Assembly (NCBI RefSeq): GCF_035666175.1
Contig: NZ_CP142016.1
Coordinates: forward strand, 682,001-746,000
From: Riemerella anatipestifer
Lineage (GTDB): Bacteria; Bacteroidota; Bacteroidia; Flavobacteriales; Weeksellaceae
Direction: 5' to 3'
Length of the DNA: 64,000 bases
Both the position numbers and the translations under genes were made by a program. Positions 8,178 through 16,705 of this stretch are shown piece after piece. Numbering within the stretch: the stretch's first letter is position 1; every line of letters begins with the position of its first letter. Below the pieces are notes generated by a model that was given only the letters and a program-made list of their open reading frames with translations, was not told where the DNA came from and searched no databases.

Positions 8178-8999
8178 ATGACAAAATTATTTAAAATCAT
8201 AAGTATTAACACTAGTCTAATATCAAGTCTAATGTTTTCTCAAAACAATGGGGTACTAATTACAGAGATGAACTCAGGAATTACAGAGCCTAATGCAAGT
8301 GCCCAGCTACACCTTCATAGCGATAACAAAGGGTTTTTATACCCTAGAGTACCCCTAAATAGCGATACCGACGCTACTACAGTAAACACTCCTCAAAATG
8401 GAGTAACTGTTTTTAATTCAAGAGAAAATAGAATTAATTTTTGGTATGATGGGAGGTGGTATATTAATTATTTACTGGAAGATGCTAAGAACATTATTCC
8501 TAGCACACTAAATAAAACAGCTCTTTCTACAAACACCACTATAGTAGGCACATTTCCTTCTGCTCCAGAAGAATTCCATTTTGGAGATTCTACTAGTGGA
8601 TGGACACCTACAAATGTTAATACCAATTTCAATATTACAAATACTACAAACTCTACTTATTTTATTGTGGAAGGAATGACATCTATAAACAACACTTTTG
8701 CTGCCACTAATTTTGGGTTTGCGGTTGCTGTATTTATAGATGGAAAACTAGTTACTGTGAGAGAGTTTTTTGAACCTGCATCAGGTAGATGCAGTTGGAA
8801 AAAATTTAATCTTTCGGGAATATTAAAAGATCAAAGTGTCGGAGCTCATACTATGGAAGTTTATGTCAGAAACCTACAAAGAAGTTCTTCAAACTATACT
8901 CAAATCGCTTATGGAGGAGCTTCTACAGGATGTACTAATGTTAACCAAGTATCGGGTAAAATTTATTTAACCACTCAGATATCAGAAATTAGACAATAA
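8178..8999 (+). CDS. Secreted surface protein, paralogue of the preceding frame
   Basis: This is a 273-residue protein with a probable signal peptide ending at LISSLMFSQ. The head region (GITEPNASAQLHLHSDNKGFLYPRV, INFWYDGRWY) resembles the IS-damaged genes upstream. The C-terminal about 130 residues align by eye with the frame at 7342-8172: FIDGKLV, a Cys before a KFN/FN motif, VGAHTMEVYVR, IAYGG and a second Cys in CTN. Those two Cys could form a disulfide outside the cell. It starts 5 bp after its neighbour, so the two were one operon. It is the only complete member of this cluster. No function is recognised. Confidence 0.75.
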   Translation: MTKLFKIISINTSLISSLMFSQNNGVLITEMNSGITEPNASAQLHLHSDNKGFLYPRVPLNSDTDATTVNTPQNGVTVFNSRENRINFWYDGRWYINYLLEDAKNIIPSTLNKTALSTNTTIVGTFPSAPEEFHFGDSTSGWTPTNVNTNFNITNTTNSTYFIVEGMTSINNTFAATNFGFAVAVFIDGKLVTVREFFEPASGRCSWKKFNLSGILKDQSVGAHTMEVYVRNLQRSSSNYTQIAYGGASTGCTNVNQVSGKIYLTTQISEIRQ

Positions 9000-9018
9000 A
9001 GGAATTGTGTATCATATT

Positions 9019-9053
9019 AAAGCCGTTTCAAAAAATTTTGAAACGGCTTTTTA
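9019..9053. terminator. Bidirectional terminator between convergent genes
   Basis: AAAGCCGTTTCAAAA pairs with TTTTGAAACGGCTTT, with T runs on both strands. It lies between the surface-protein cluster and the carbonic anhydrase gene. Confidence 0.9.
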
Positions 9054-9073
9054 ACTTAATGCTAGTGCCTTTA

Positions 9074-9793
9074 CTATAAGAAATCTATTTTACCTGTATC
9101 CATATCGTATATCCCCCCTACTATTTTTATTTCACCCTTATCTTCCATTTCTTTAAGTATTGGGCTATTTTTTCTAATCTGCTCTATGGTATGTTCTACA
9201 TTACTTTGACAAACCTTGTGCACATATTCTTCATTTTTAGAAGATTTTTCGCCTTGATAAGTTGTTTTTTTTACAGCAGGTTTTATCTTACTCAACATTG
9301 CAGTGATATTACCCAACTCTAAATTATCAATAGCCGATTTAACAGCTCCACAATGCTCATGCCCTAGTACCATAATTACTTTAGCTCCTGCTACTTTACA
9401 GCCAAATTCCATGTTTCCTAGCAAATCTTCGTTTACAAAATTCCCGGCTACTCTCCCTACAAAAATATCACCTATCCCTCTATCAAAAACATCTTCTACT
9501 GGAACACGACTATCCAAACAAGACAATACCACTGCTTGTGGGTACTGCCCTTTTACACTTTTTCTTACCTGTGCTGAGTGGTCTCTTTTGGTTAAATCGT
9601 TATTCATAAACCTTGCATTACCCTCTTTAAAACTTTGGATAATCTGATCTGGAGTAAGAGCATCTCTCTGCTCTTTGGTAAGTACATCTTGTACTAAAAC
9701 ATCTTCTGGTTTAAGCTGCTGCTTAGAGTTTTTATCACACGACACAAAAGCAAATGCCATTGCTAATACATAAATTAGACTAATATTTTTCAT
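9074..9793 (-). CDS. Beta-class carbonic anhydrase, exported lipoprotein
   Basis: The enzyme interconverts CO2 and bicarbonate. The 239-residue protein has the beta-class zinc set: Cys92 with Asp94 and Arg96 in SCLDSRVP, then His145 and Cys148 in GHEHCG. The N-terminus MKNISLIYVLAMAFAFVSCDK is a lipoprotein signal with the modified Cys at 19, so the enzyme should be anchored outside the cytoplasm, as in several other Flavobacteriia and unlike the classic cytoplasmic enzymes. It is a single gene with its own terminator and a near-perfect palindrome 37 bp upstream of the start. Confidence 0.92.
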   Translation of the reverse strand: MKNISLIYVLAMAFAFVSCDKNSKQQLKPEDVLVQDVLTKEQRDALTPDQIIQSFKEGNARFMNNDLTKRDHSAQVRKSVKGQYPQAVVLSCLDSRVPVEDVFDRGIGDIFVGRVAGNFVNEDLLGNMEFGCKVAGAKVIMVLGHEHCGAVKSAIDNLELGNITAMLSKIKPAVKKTTYQGEKSSKNEEYVHKVCQSNVEHTIEQIRKNSPILKEMEDKGEIKIVGGIYDMDTGKIDFL

Positions 9794-9829
9794 TATTTTG
9801 ATATTAAAATTGTTATTTTTTTAGATTTA

Positions 9830-9848
9830 TTATCCCTATTAGGAATAA
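9830..9848. promoter_or_regulatory. Candidate operator palindrome upstream of the carbonic anhydrase
   Basis: TTATCCCTATTAGGAATAA is a 19-bp near-perfect palindrome (arms TTATyCCTA and TAGGrATAA, with one mismatched pair). It lies 37 bp upstream of the start codon. The size and symmetry suit a dimeric regulator; which one is unknown. Confidence 0.4.
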
Positions 9849-9925
9849 CTGTTTTTTAGATTTATTTCTAGATAATATCAACAAAAAGATATATCTGCGA
9901 AATAATTTTTCAGGTACAATATCTA

Positions 9926-10223
9926 TTAAACTTCGGGATAAGGAAAATGTTTATCCATAAAGAATAAAGACCTATGCTCTTTGTAAGAAAATAGCTTCTT
10001 TTTAAAGGTGTTTGCTAAAATCTTTTGATACTTCAAAGTACCATGACCTTTAAGAAACATTTTAATATCATCTTCATCCTCAGAAATAAACCTCTTCTTC
10101 TTTATCTTCTTCAAGAATAACCGTATTAGTATATGTTTCGCTCAATTCCAAAAAACCAGCCACACTTAGAAATGCTAGAAAATTAAGAAAAATTAAAAAA
10201 CTTATGACACTAAAATACCTCAT
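9926..10223 (-). pseudogene. Small exported or membrane protein split by a 1-nt frameshift
   Basis: Two overlapping frames join into one plausible gene. From the ATG at 10223, a signal-like start (MRYFSVISFLIFLNFLAFLS) runs into an acidic stretch ILEEDKEEEVYF and stops at 10080. In the neighbouring frame the text continues as SEDEDDIKMFLKGHGTLKYQ and ends with MDKHFPYPEV at 9926. Removing one T from the short T runs near 10084-10090 would make a single protein of about 98 residues. The acidic stretch followed by a GxGxL segment and a basic C-terminus looks familiar from unnamed flavobacterial proteins, but I cannot name a family. It could be a true pseudogene or a sequencing error. Confidence 0.55.
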
Positions 10224-10290
10224 ACGATGTAACACATGAGGCAAATATAATAATTTTTATTTAGAATACTTCAAATATTTAAACAGGCGC

Positions 10291-10944
10291 TTAAAAGTTA
10301 AAAAATGTAATCAAATTTAATTGATTTCTAGACACAGCACTCGTGGACTGATTCATCACCCCAATTTCGGTTCGCACATTTTTAGAAAATCTATATCCTA
10401 AACCACCATAAAGCCTGTTTCTATCAAATATATTATTTTCAGTATTTATAAATATCTCATTATAGGCAGATAAATAGACTGCTTTGTCCATCATTTGCTT
10501 TTTGTTCAGAGCCACATTAAGACCTATAAAATAACGCAGCCTCAACCTAAAATCTTTCTCAAAAAACCGTTGCTCAAACCTATATCTGTGCTGCAAAGAT
10601 ACCGCTCCAAAAGTCTGCCTTGTGATAAACTGCTGGTAAATACGATGCTCGTTAAAACTAGTCTTAGTATCGCTATTTGCCAAATAAGGTTCACTGTAAA
10701 TAAATGCCGCACCTAGCAAAATATTATTATTGTTTTCGGTAAGATTATAGCCAAGCCCTGTTCTAATGAGTAACTGCTCTGTATCTCCTATGAAGTTAAA
10801 ATTTCTATATTGTACCTCGTGATGCCAATTCCATCTATTGTCAATCTTTTTATCTCCAAAATAGATAAACCAATTTCCTAAATCATTGGTTTGAGAAAAC
10901 ACAACCGCAGGTAACAAAAGAATAAAAATAAATATCGCTCTCAT
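10291..10944 (-). CDS. DUF2490 outer-membrane beta-barrel-like protein
   Basis: This is a 217-residue protein with signal peptide MRAIFIFILLLPAVVFSQ. NDLGNWFIYFGDKKIDNRWNWHHEVQYR at the start of the mature part and RYRFEQRF in the middle are typical of DUF2490. Alternating aromatic and polar residues and the C-terminal LNLITFFNF (final Phe) suggest an outer-membrane barrel. The function of the family is unknown. It lies downstream of the lpdA terminator and appears to be transcribed alone. Confidence 0.85.
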   Translation of the reverse strand: MRAIFIFILLLPAVVFSQTNDLGNWFIYFGDKKIDNRWNWHHEVQYRNFNFIGDTEQLLIRTGLGYNLTENNNNILLGAAFIYSEPYLANSDTKTSFNEHRIYQQFITRQTFGAVSLQHRYRFEQRFFEKDFRLRLRYFIGLNVALNKKQMMDKAVYLSAYNEIFINTENNIFDRNRLYGGLGYRFSKNVRTEIGVMNQSTSAVSRNQLNLITFFNF

Positions 10945-10965
10945 CTATAAATTTATATTATAATA

Positions 10966-11010
10966 CAAAAACAAAACACCTCACTAGACTTATTGCATCT
11001 AGGAGGTGTT
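10966..11010 (-). terminator. Terminator of lpdA
   Basis: AACACCTC plus CTAGA pairs with TCTAG plus GAGGTGTT. On the minus strand the hairpin is followed by TTTTGTTTTTG. It lies 27 bp after the lpdA stop codon. Confidence 0.8.
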
Positions 11011-11036
11011 ATCTTATAACTAAAGTTTTACTATAA

Positions 11037-12422
11037 TTAGATATGTATCACCTCACCATAAGCTGCTGCTACGGCTTCCATAACCGCTTCTGACAATGTA
11101 GGATGCGGGTGAACGGATTTTAAAATCTCGTGTCCTGTAGTTTCTAATTTTCTAGCCACTACAGCCTCTGCTATCATTTCGGTAACACCATTACCTATCA
11201 TATGACAACCCAACCACTCACCATATTTAGCATCAAAAATCACTTTTACAAAACCATCTGTATCTCCGTTTGCAGTCGCTTTTCCACTCGCTGAGAATGG
11301 GAATTTCCCAACCTTAATATCATAGCCTTTTTCTTTGGCTTGTTTTTCGGTAAGACCTACTGATGCTATTTCAGGAAGGCAATAAGTACACCCTGGAATA
11401 TTACCATAATCTATAATTTCTGTATGTAATCCTTTGATTTTTTCCACACAAGTAATTCCTTCCGCAGAAGCCACATGAGCCAAGGCTTGAGTAGGAATAA
11501 TATCTCCTATCGCATAATAACCTGGTACTGAAGTTTGGTACCATTCATTTACTAAAACTCTGCCTTTATCTGTTTTAATTCCAACTTCTTCTAGTCCTAT
11601 ATTTTCAATATTAGCCGTAATACCAACTGCTGAAAGTACCACATCAGCCTCTAATATTACATTACCTTTAGCTGTTTTTACATTAGCTTTAACGCCGTTA
11701 CCAGAAGTATCCACAGATTCTACGGAAGCGTTAGTCATTACCTCTATACCTGCTTTCTTGAGAGATTTTTCTAAATGTTTAGAAACCTCCTCGTCCTCCA
11801 CAGGTACGATGTTTGGCATAAACTCTACAATAGTTACTTTAGTCCCCATAGTAGCGTAGAAATATGCAAACTCTACTCCGATAGCTCCAGAACCTACTAC
11901 TATCATAGATTTAGGCTGCTCTGGTAAAGAAAGTGCTTGTCTATACCCAATTACTTTTTTGCCGTCTTGAGGAAGGTTTGGAAGCTCTCTAGAACGAGCT
12001 CCTGTTGCCAAGATGATGTGCTCTGCAGAATATTCTTTTGTAGCACCATCTTTTTCCACTAAAACTTTTTTACCTTTTTGAACTTTAGCAGTACCGAATA
12101 TAACATCTATCTTATTCTTTTTCATAAGGAACTCTATTCCTTTGCTCATCTTACTCGCCACCCCACGGCTTCTCTGAATTACATTAGGAAATTCAAAACT
12201 AGCTTCTACTTTATTAAGACCGAAATCTTCTGCATGGTTGATGTACTTAAACACTTGTGCAGATTTCAATAATGCCTTTGTAGGAATACACCCCCAGTTA
12301 AGGCAGATACCTCCTAAGTTTTCTTTTTCTACAATAGCTGTTTTGAAACCTAATTGTGCTGCTCTAATGGCTGTTACATAACCACCAGGACCACTCCCTA
12401 TAACTATAATATCGTAATTCAT
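11037..12422 (-). CDS. lpdA: Dihydrolipoyl dehydrogenase (E3)
   Basis: This FAD enzyme re-oxidises the dihydrolipoyl groups of 2-oxo-acid dehydrogenase complexes, passing electrons to NAD+. The protein has 461 residues. The FAD dinucleotide-binding motif is VIGSGPGGYVTAI at the N-terminus, the redox disulfide is Cys40 and Cys45 in GGICLNWGCIPTK, and the NAD-binding motif is VVGSGAIGVEF. The catalytic HPHPTLSE is near the C-terminus. No E1 or E2 genes are adjacent, so it is likely a shared E3. It is an isolated gene between two terminators. Confidence 0.96.
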   Translation of the reverse strand: MNYDIIVIGSGPGGYVTAIRAAQLGFKTAIVEKENLGGICLNWGCIPTKALLKSAQVFKYINHAEDFGLNKVEASFEFPNVIQRSRGVASKMSKGIEFLMKKNKIDVIFGTAKVQKGKKVLVEKDGATKEYSAEHIILATGARSRELPNLPQDGKKVIGYRQALSLPEQPKSMIVVGSGAIGVEFAYFYATMGTKVTIVEFMPNIVPVEDEEVSKHLEKSLKKAGIEVMTNASVESVDTSGNGVKANVKTAKGNVILEADVVLSAVGITANIENIGLEEVGIKTDKGRVLVNEWYQTSVPGYYAIGDIIPTQALAHVASAEGITCVEKIKGLHTEIIDYGNIPGCTYCLPEIASVGLTEKQAKEKGYDIKVGKFPFSASGKATANGDTDGFVKVIFDAKYGEWLGCHMIGNGVTEMIAEAVVARKLETTGHEILKSVHPHPTLSEAVMEAVAAAYGEVIHI

Positions 12423-12523
12423 TGATTAAAAATTTAGTGCGAATTTACAAAAAATTATTGATATTAAAATTTCTAAAAAAATACACTCCCACACCTCATT
12501 CATTTCAAATATTAACTTTAAAC

Positions 12524-12560
12524 AAAAAGCCGAAAGAAAAAATATTCTCTCGGCTTTTTA
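12524..12560. terminator. Bidirectional terminator after the ABC exporter genes
   Basis: AAAAAGCCGAAAGAA pairs with TTCTCTCGGCTTTTT, with T runs on both sides. It lies just past the permease stop codon. Confidence 0.85.
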
Positions 12561-12579
12561 TAATAATTACTCCCAATAC

Positions 12580-13878
12580 TTACGAATGTCTAATCCACTT
12601 CCAAAGTTCTTTTAGAGTTGCTTTATTACCGTGCATTAGTATGCCTACACGGTATATTTTTGCAGCAATAAAGACCATCAGTAATGTAGTAATAAATAAT
12701 AACGCAACCGACAATACCAACTCCCAAATAGGCACTCCAAAGGGTATCCTTGCAATCATAGCTACAGGAGAAGTTAACGGAATCATAGAAAGCCAAAAGC
12801 CCATAGGTCCATCTGGATTATTCATAATAGAAATGCTACCATAAAGCCCCAACATCAACGGAATGGTTACAAATAAAGTAAACTGTTGAGTTTCGGTATC
12901 GTTATCTACCGCAGAACCGATAGCAGCATAGATAGAACTATAAAAAATATAACCTAAAAGGAAAAACACAAGGAACACCCCAATAATAAGCCCATAATTG
13001 AGTTCCAACAAAGTATGAGATATATGAGCCACTACCTCCTGTATATTTTCCATTTGTTCCAAAGTGTTTCCAGTAGACATTGGGCTAAAACTTTGATTAA
13101 AAAACACTGCCGCTGTTACCGCCATACCTATCCATATAACAAATTGGGTAAGTGCCACTAAAGTAACCCCTAAGATTTTACCCATCATTAAATCAAACGG
13201 TTTAACCGAAGAAATAATAATCTCTACCACACGATTATTTTTTTCCTCTAAAACACTACGCATCACCCTTACACCATAAATCAAAATAAACATAAAAGTA
13301 GCGTACATCAATAACATACTCAAACCAGACTTTACACCAAACGCAAGGCTATCGTCTTGCTGATGATTATCTAAAACATTGGTGGTTTTAAGTTCAAAAG
13401 ATTTATCTAAGTCGTTCACTTGAGTTTCGGTGATTCCAAGTGCTTTTATTTTTTCTTTCTTAATGACTTCCGACATAGAAGATGCCAAGGCTTTCCTTAC
13501 ATCAAATCCTATTTTTTTATTTACCAATAACTGAGTTTGATTCTGTAAAGTTTCATAATCTTGCCCTTGCATAGGAGGAATAATCAACACTCCATCAATA
13601 GCTTCAGAAGTCTTTAATCCTTCCTTCAAAGATGCTTCGGTGTTAGGAGATGCATACACAAGGGAAACATCTTGTGGAGCTTTCATTCGGTTTTCAAACA
13701 CGCCACTTTTGTCTATGACAGAAAACTGATATTCCGTTTCGTTAGCTTTAAACATCAATCCTATAACAGCCCCGAAAGCTATCATTAAAATTGGGGCTAG
13801 CAAAGTGAGTACAATAAAAGATTTCTTTTTAACCTGAGTAAGAAATTCTCTTTTGGTTATGATAATAATATTTTTCAT
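12580..13878 (-). CDS. ABC-2 type exporter permease (NatB/YhaP-like)
   Basis: This is a 432-residue membrane protein. One membrane segment lies at about 18-42 (IVLTLLAPILMIAFGAVIGLMF), followed by a large extracytoplasmic domain of about 130 residues and then five or more membrane segments. RVMRSVLEEKNNRVVEIIISSVKP with FDLMMGKILGV is the ABC-2 permease hallmark near the second segment. It is 6 bp downstream of its ATPase partner and must work with it. NatAB-type systems export sodium or other small molecules; the substrate here cannot be told from sequence. Confidence 0.88.
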   Translation of the reverse strand: MKNIIIITKREFLTQVKKKSFIVLTLLAPILMIAFGAVIGLMFKANETEYQFSVIDKSGVFENRMKAPQDVSLVYASPNTEASLKEGLKTSEAIDGVLIIPPMQGQDYETLQNQTQLLVNKKIGFDVRKALASSMSEVIKKEKIKALGITETQVNDLDKSFELKTTNVLDNHQQDDSLAFGVKSGLSMLLMYATFMFILIYGVRVMRSVLEEKNNRVVEIIISSVKPFDLMMGKILGVTLVALTQFVIWIGMAVTAAVFFNQSFSPMSTGNTLEQMENIQEVVAHISHTLLELNYGLIIGVFLVFFLLGYIFYSSIYAAIGSAVDNDTETQQFTLFVTIPLMLGLYGSISIMNNPDGPMGFWLSMIPLTSPVAMIARIPFGVPIWELVLSVALLFITTLLMVFIAAKIYRVGILMHGNKATLKELWKWIRHS

Positions 13879-13884
13879 ACGATA

Positions 13885-14790
13885 TTAGTTTTGTACAGCA
13901 GTAATGAACACTTCGTTCATACTAGGTATTTTCTCATTAAAACTTCTAATGCTTCCTAGCGGCATTAGTTTTGACAACAACTGATTTTGTTCGCCTTGAT
14001 ATTTTAAATTAAAACTAATAAGTCCGTCTTTTTCTTGCCAATCAGAAGGCGAAAATTCCAATTTAAAGCTTTCCAACAATTCAGAATTAGGGTGAGCGAG
14101 TACAACTTCGTAAACATTTTGTTTGAAACGCTCTCTTACTTCAAACACTTTTCCGTCTAAGATTTTTTTTGAATGATTAACCAACGCTACATAATCACAC
14201 ATTTCTTCCACACTTTCCATTCTATGTGTAGAAAGTATGATGGTTGTCCCATTATTTTTAAGATTGATGATTTGGTCTTTAATGAGATTAGCATTTACAG
14301 GGTCAAATCCAGAGAAAGGCTCGTCTAAAATAAGTAATTTAGGGCGGTGCAATACCGTTACCACAAACTGTATTTTCTGTGCCATACCTTTGGAAAGTTC
14401 TGAGAGTTTCTTTTTCCACCATTGGTCTATGTTTAGGCGTTCAAACCAATACTTAGCTTGAGTAAGTGCCTCATTTTTAGACATACCTTTAAGCTCCCCA
14501 AAATAGAGAATTTGGTCGCCCACCGTCATATTTTTATAAAGACCTCTTTCCTCTGGCATATAACCAATAATCTTGATATGATGCGGACTTAAAATTTCGT
14601 TATCTATAAAAACTTTACCACTATCCGCTTGAGTAATCTGATTGATGATTCTGATAAAAGAAGTCTTGCCTGCTCCGTTAGGTCCTAGCAGACCGTAGAT
14701 GCTTCCCGTAGGAACTTCTATACTAAAGTCCGACAAAGCTACTTTTCTGCCTGCATCATAGGTTTTTGTAATATGTTCTGCTCTAAGCAT
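13885..14790 (-). CDS. ABC exporter ATP-binding protein (NatA/YhaQ-like)
   Basis: This is a 301-residue ATPase with Walker A GPNGAGKT (36-43), the Q-loop region YMPEERGLYKNM, signature LSKGMAQKIQ, Walker B LLILDEPFSGFD and H-loop STHR. The PEERGLY segment is typical of the NatA/YhaQ group. The C-terminal 80 residues form the extra domain usual for that group. It precedes the permease by 6 bp, forming a two-gene exporter operon. It acts on the cytoplasmic face of the inner membrane. Confidence 0.92.
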   Translation of the reverse strand: MLRAEHITKTYDAGRKVALSDFSIEVPTGSIYGLLGPNGAGKTSFIRIINQITQADSGKVFIDNEILSPHHIKIIGYMPEERGLYKNMTVGDQILYFGELKGMSKNEALTQAKYWFERLNIDQWWKKKLSELSKGMAQKIQFVVTVLHRPKLLILDEPFSGFDPVNANLIKDQIINLKNNGTTIILSTHRMESVEEMCDYVALVNHSKKILDGKVFEVRERFKQNVYEVVLAHPNSELLESFKLEFSPSDWQEKDGLISFNLKYQGEQNQLLSKLMPLGSIRSFNEKIPSMNEVFITAVQN

Positions 14791-14856
14791 TTTTATATTT
14801 TTATTTTAGTTAGTACAAAGAAAAGCGTTTTTGTTACAATTATCCTAATCGCTCAT

Positions 14857-14887
14857 AAAAAAAGAGACTTTTAAAAGTCTCTTTTTA
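14857..14887. terminator. Terminator of the grpE-dnaJ operon
   Basis: AAAAAGAGACTTT pairs with AAAGTCTCTTTTT, 15 bp past the dnaJ stop codon. The symmetry makes it functional on both strands. Confidence 0.88.
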
Positions 14888-14901
14888 TCATTATTATAAT
14901 T

Positions 14902-16017
14902 CTAGTTAAACAAATCTCTCACCTTATCAAAGAATGTTTTTTCTTTCCCTGAAGGTTCGGCTTTCATTTCGCCGCTGTTCAGTTGTTTTTCAAAAAACTC
15001 TTTTTGTTCTTTTGTAAGGTTTTGTGGTGTCCATACATTGATGTGCACAAACATATCTCCCCTACCATAACTGTCTATGCTAGGGAGCCCTTTACCCGCA
15101 AGTCGTAAAATCTTACCTGATTGTGTACCTGCATCTACCTTTATTTTAACTTTACCACCTACTACTGAGATTTCTTTAGAAGTACCCAACGCTGCTTCTG
15201 CGAAAGAAATATATAACTCTTGGTGAAGGTTATCTCCTTCCCTCTTGATGTTTGCATCTTCCTCTTCCTCTACCACCACAAGCAAATCCCCTGGTGTTCC
15301 ACCGAAAGGAGCATCATTACCTTTACCTCTTACACTTAGTTGTATGCCATCTCTAGCTCCAGCTGGAATGTTAATACTCACTTCCTCGTCAGCCTTAATA
15401 AGCCCTTGAGCATTAGCTCCCGCTGGTATTTTATCTGCTACCTTACCGATACCATTACACGCCCCACAAGTGGTTTGCGTTTGCATTTGTCCAAACATTG
15501 TGTTCATCACTTTCATTTGGACACCATTACCGTTACAAGTAGGACAAGTCTTAGAAGTTACCCCAGGGGCCAATTTCATTTTTTTGATTTTGATGGTTTT
15601 CTGAGTTCCATTCATCATCTCTTCTAGGCTTAGCTTGATACGAACCCTAAGGTTAGTACCTCTAACTTCCTGCCTTCTAGCTCCACCACCGAAGCCACCA
15701 AAATGACCTCCAAAGATATCTCCAAACTGACTGAAAATATCTTCCATATTCATACCGCCACCGAAACCTCCTCCACCAAAGCCTCCGCTACCACCTACTC
15801 CCGCATGACCGTATTGGTCGTATCTAGCTCTTTTATTCTCATCGCTGAGAACTTCGTAGGCTTCCGCTGCTTCTTTAAATTTTTCTTCAGCTTCTTTATC
15901 TCCTGGGTTTTTATCTGGGTGATATTTAAGTGCTTGTCTTCGGTAGGCTTTTTTAATAGCGTCTGCCGTAGCGTTTTTTTCTACCCCTAATATCTCGTAG
16001 TAATCTCTTTTTGACAT
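14902..16017 (-). CDS. dnaJ: Chaperone DnaJ (Hsp40) with a reduced zinc domain
   Basis: This is the J-domain co-chaperone that delivers substrates to DnaK and stimulates its ATPase. The protein has 371 residues: J domain 1-70 with HPD at 33-35, a Gly/Phe-rich linker at about 75-112, then a cysteine domain and two C-terminal beta domains. Only two CxxCxGxG motifs are present (CPTCNGNG and CGACNGIG) instead of the four of E. coli DnaJ, so one of the two zinc centres is missing. It lies 50 bp downstream of grpE, forming a heat-shock operon. dnaK is not in the window. Confidence 0.96.
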   Translation of the reverse strand: MSKRDYYEILGVEKNATADAIKKAYRRQALKYHPDKNPGDKEAEEKFKEAAEAYEVLSDENKRARYDQYGHAGVGGSGGFGGGGFGGGMNMEDIFSQFGDIFGGHFGGFGGGARRQEVRGTNLRVRIKLSLEEMMNGTQKTIKIKKMKLAPGVTSKTCPTCNGNGVQMKVMNTMFGQMQTQTTCGACNGIGKVADKIPAGANAQGLIKADEEVSINIPAGARDGIQLSVRGKGNDAPFGGTPGDLLVVVEEEEDANIKREGDNLHQELYISFAEAALGTSKEISVVGGKVKIKVDAGTQSGKILRLAGKGLPSIDSYGRGDMFVHINVWTPQNLTKEQKEFFEKQLNSGEMKAEPSGKEKTFFDKVRDLFN

Positions 16018-16067
16018 TCTTTATTTTAATTTTATAATAAATGAAAGTTTCATTTATAATGTAAGAT

Positions 16068-16619
16068 TTATTGTCCTGTAACTACTTTAGCGAATCTAAT
16101 TACTCTATCGTGTAGCATATATCCAGACTCTATTACATCTACAATTTTACCTTTTAAATCTTCGGTAGGAGCTGGTATTTGGGTAATAGCTTCGTGGAAA
16201 TCTACATTAAATTCGTCTCCCGCATTTACTTCTATAGGCTTTAATCCTTTTTCTATCAGTTTATTTTTAAACTTCTGATAGATAAGCTCTACTCCTTTTA
16301 AATCTTCTTCCTTCCCTGTTTTCGCTATTTCTTTTAAAGCTCTTTCAAAATCATCTAGAATGGCAAGCATACTCACCATCATATCCTGATTAGCATATTG
16401 GAAAAACTCCATTCGCTCTTTAGAAGTTCTTTTTTTATAGTTTTCAAACTCAGCATATAGACGAATGTAACGGTCTTTCTCCTCTGCCAAAAGTTCTTCC
16501 GTTGTAGGTTCTTTTGTCAGATTTTCTTCGTTGTCTATATTTATATTTTGAGTTTCTTCACTTGTATTTTCTTCGGAAACATTAAGTTTTTCTTCGTGCA
16601 AATCTTTATTCTCTTCCAT
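16068..16619 (-). CDS. grpE: Nucleotide exchange factor GrpE
   Basis: GrpE releases ADP from DnaK. The protein has 183 residues: a long acidic, disordered N-terminus (about 1-40), then a coiled-coil (EEKDRYIRLYAEFENYKKRTSKER) and the C-terminal beta domain with VDFHEAITQIP and GYMLHDRVIRFAKVVV-like text. It is followed by dnaJ on the same strand, which supports the assignment. No HrcA-type CIRCE inverted repeat is visible upstream. Confidence 0.95.
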   Translation of the reverse strand: MEENKDLHEEKLNVSEENTSEETQNINIDNEENLTKEPTTEELLAEEKDRYIRLYAEFENYKKRTSKERMEFFQYANQDMMVSMLAILDDFERALKEIAKTGKEEDLKGVELIYQKFKNKLIEKGLKPIEVNAGDEFNVDFHEAITQIPAPTEDLKGKIVDVIESGYMLHDRVIRFAKVVTGQ

Positions 16620-16705
16620 TTTTTATTGGTTTTATTGCAGGGATATTGTCAAAGATATTGCCAAATTAAGATTTAGGACAAATTGACAGACCAAAAAAGC
16701 CGTCT

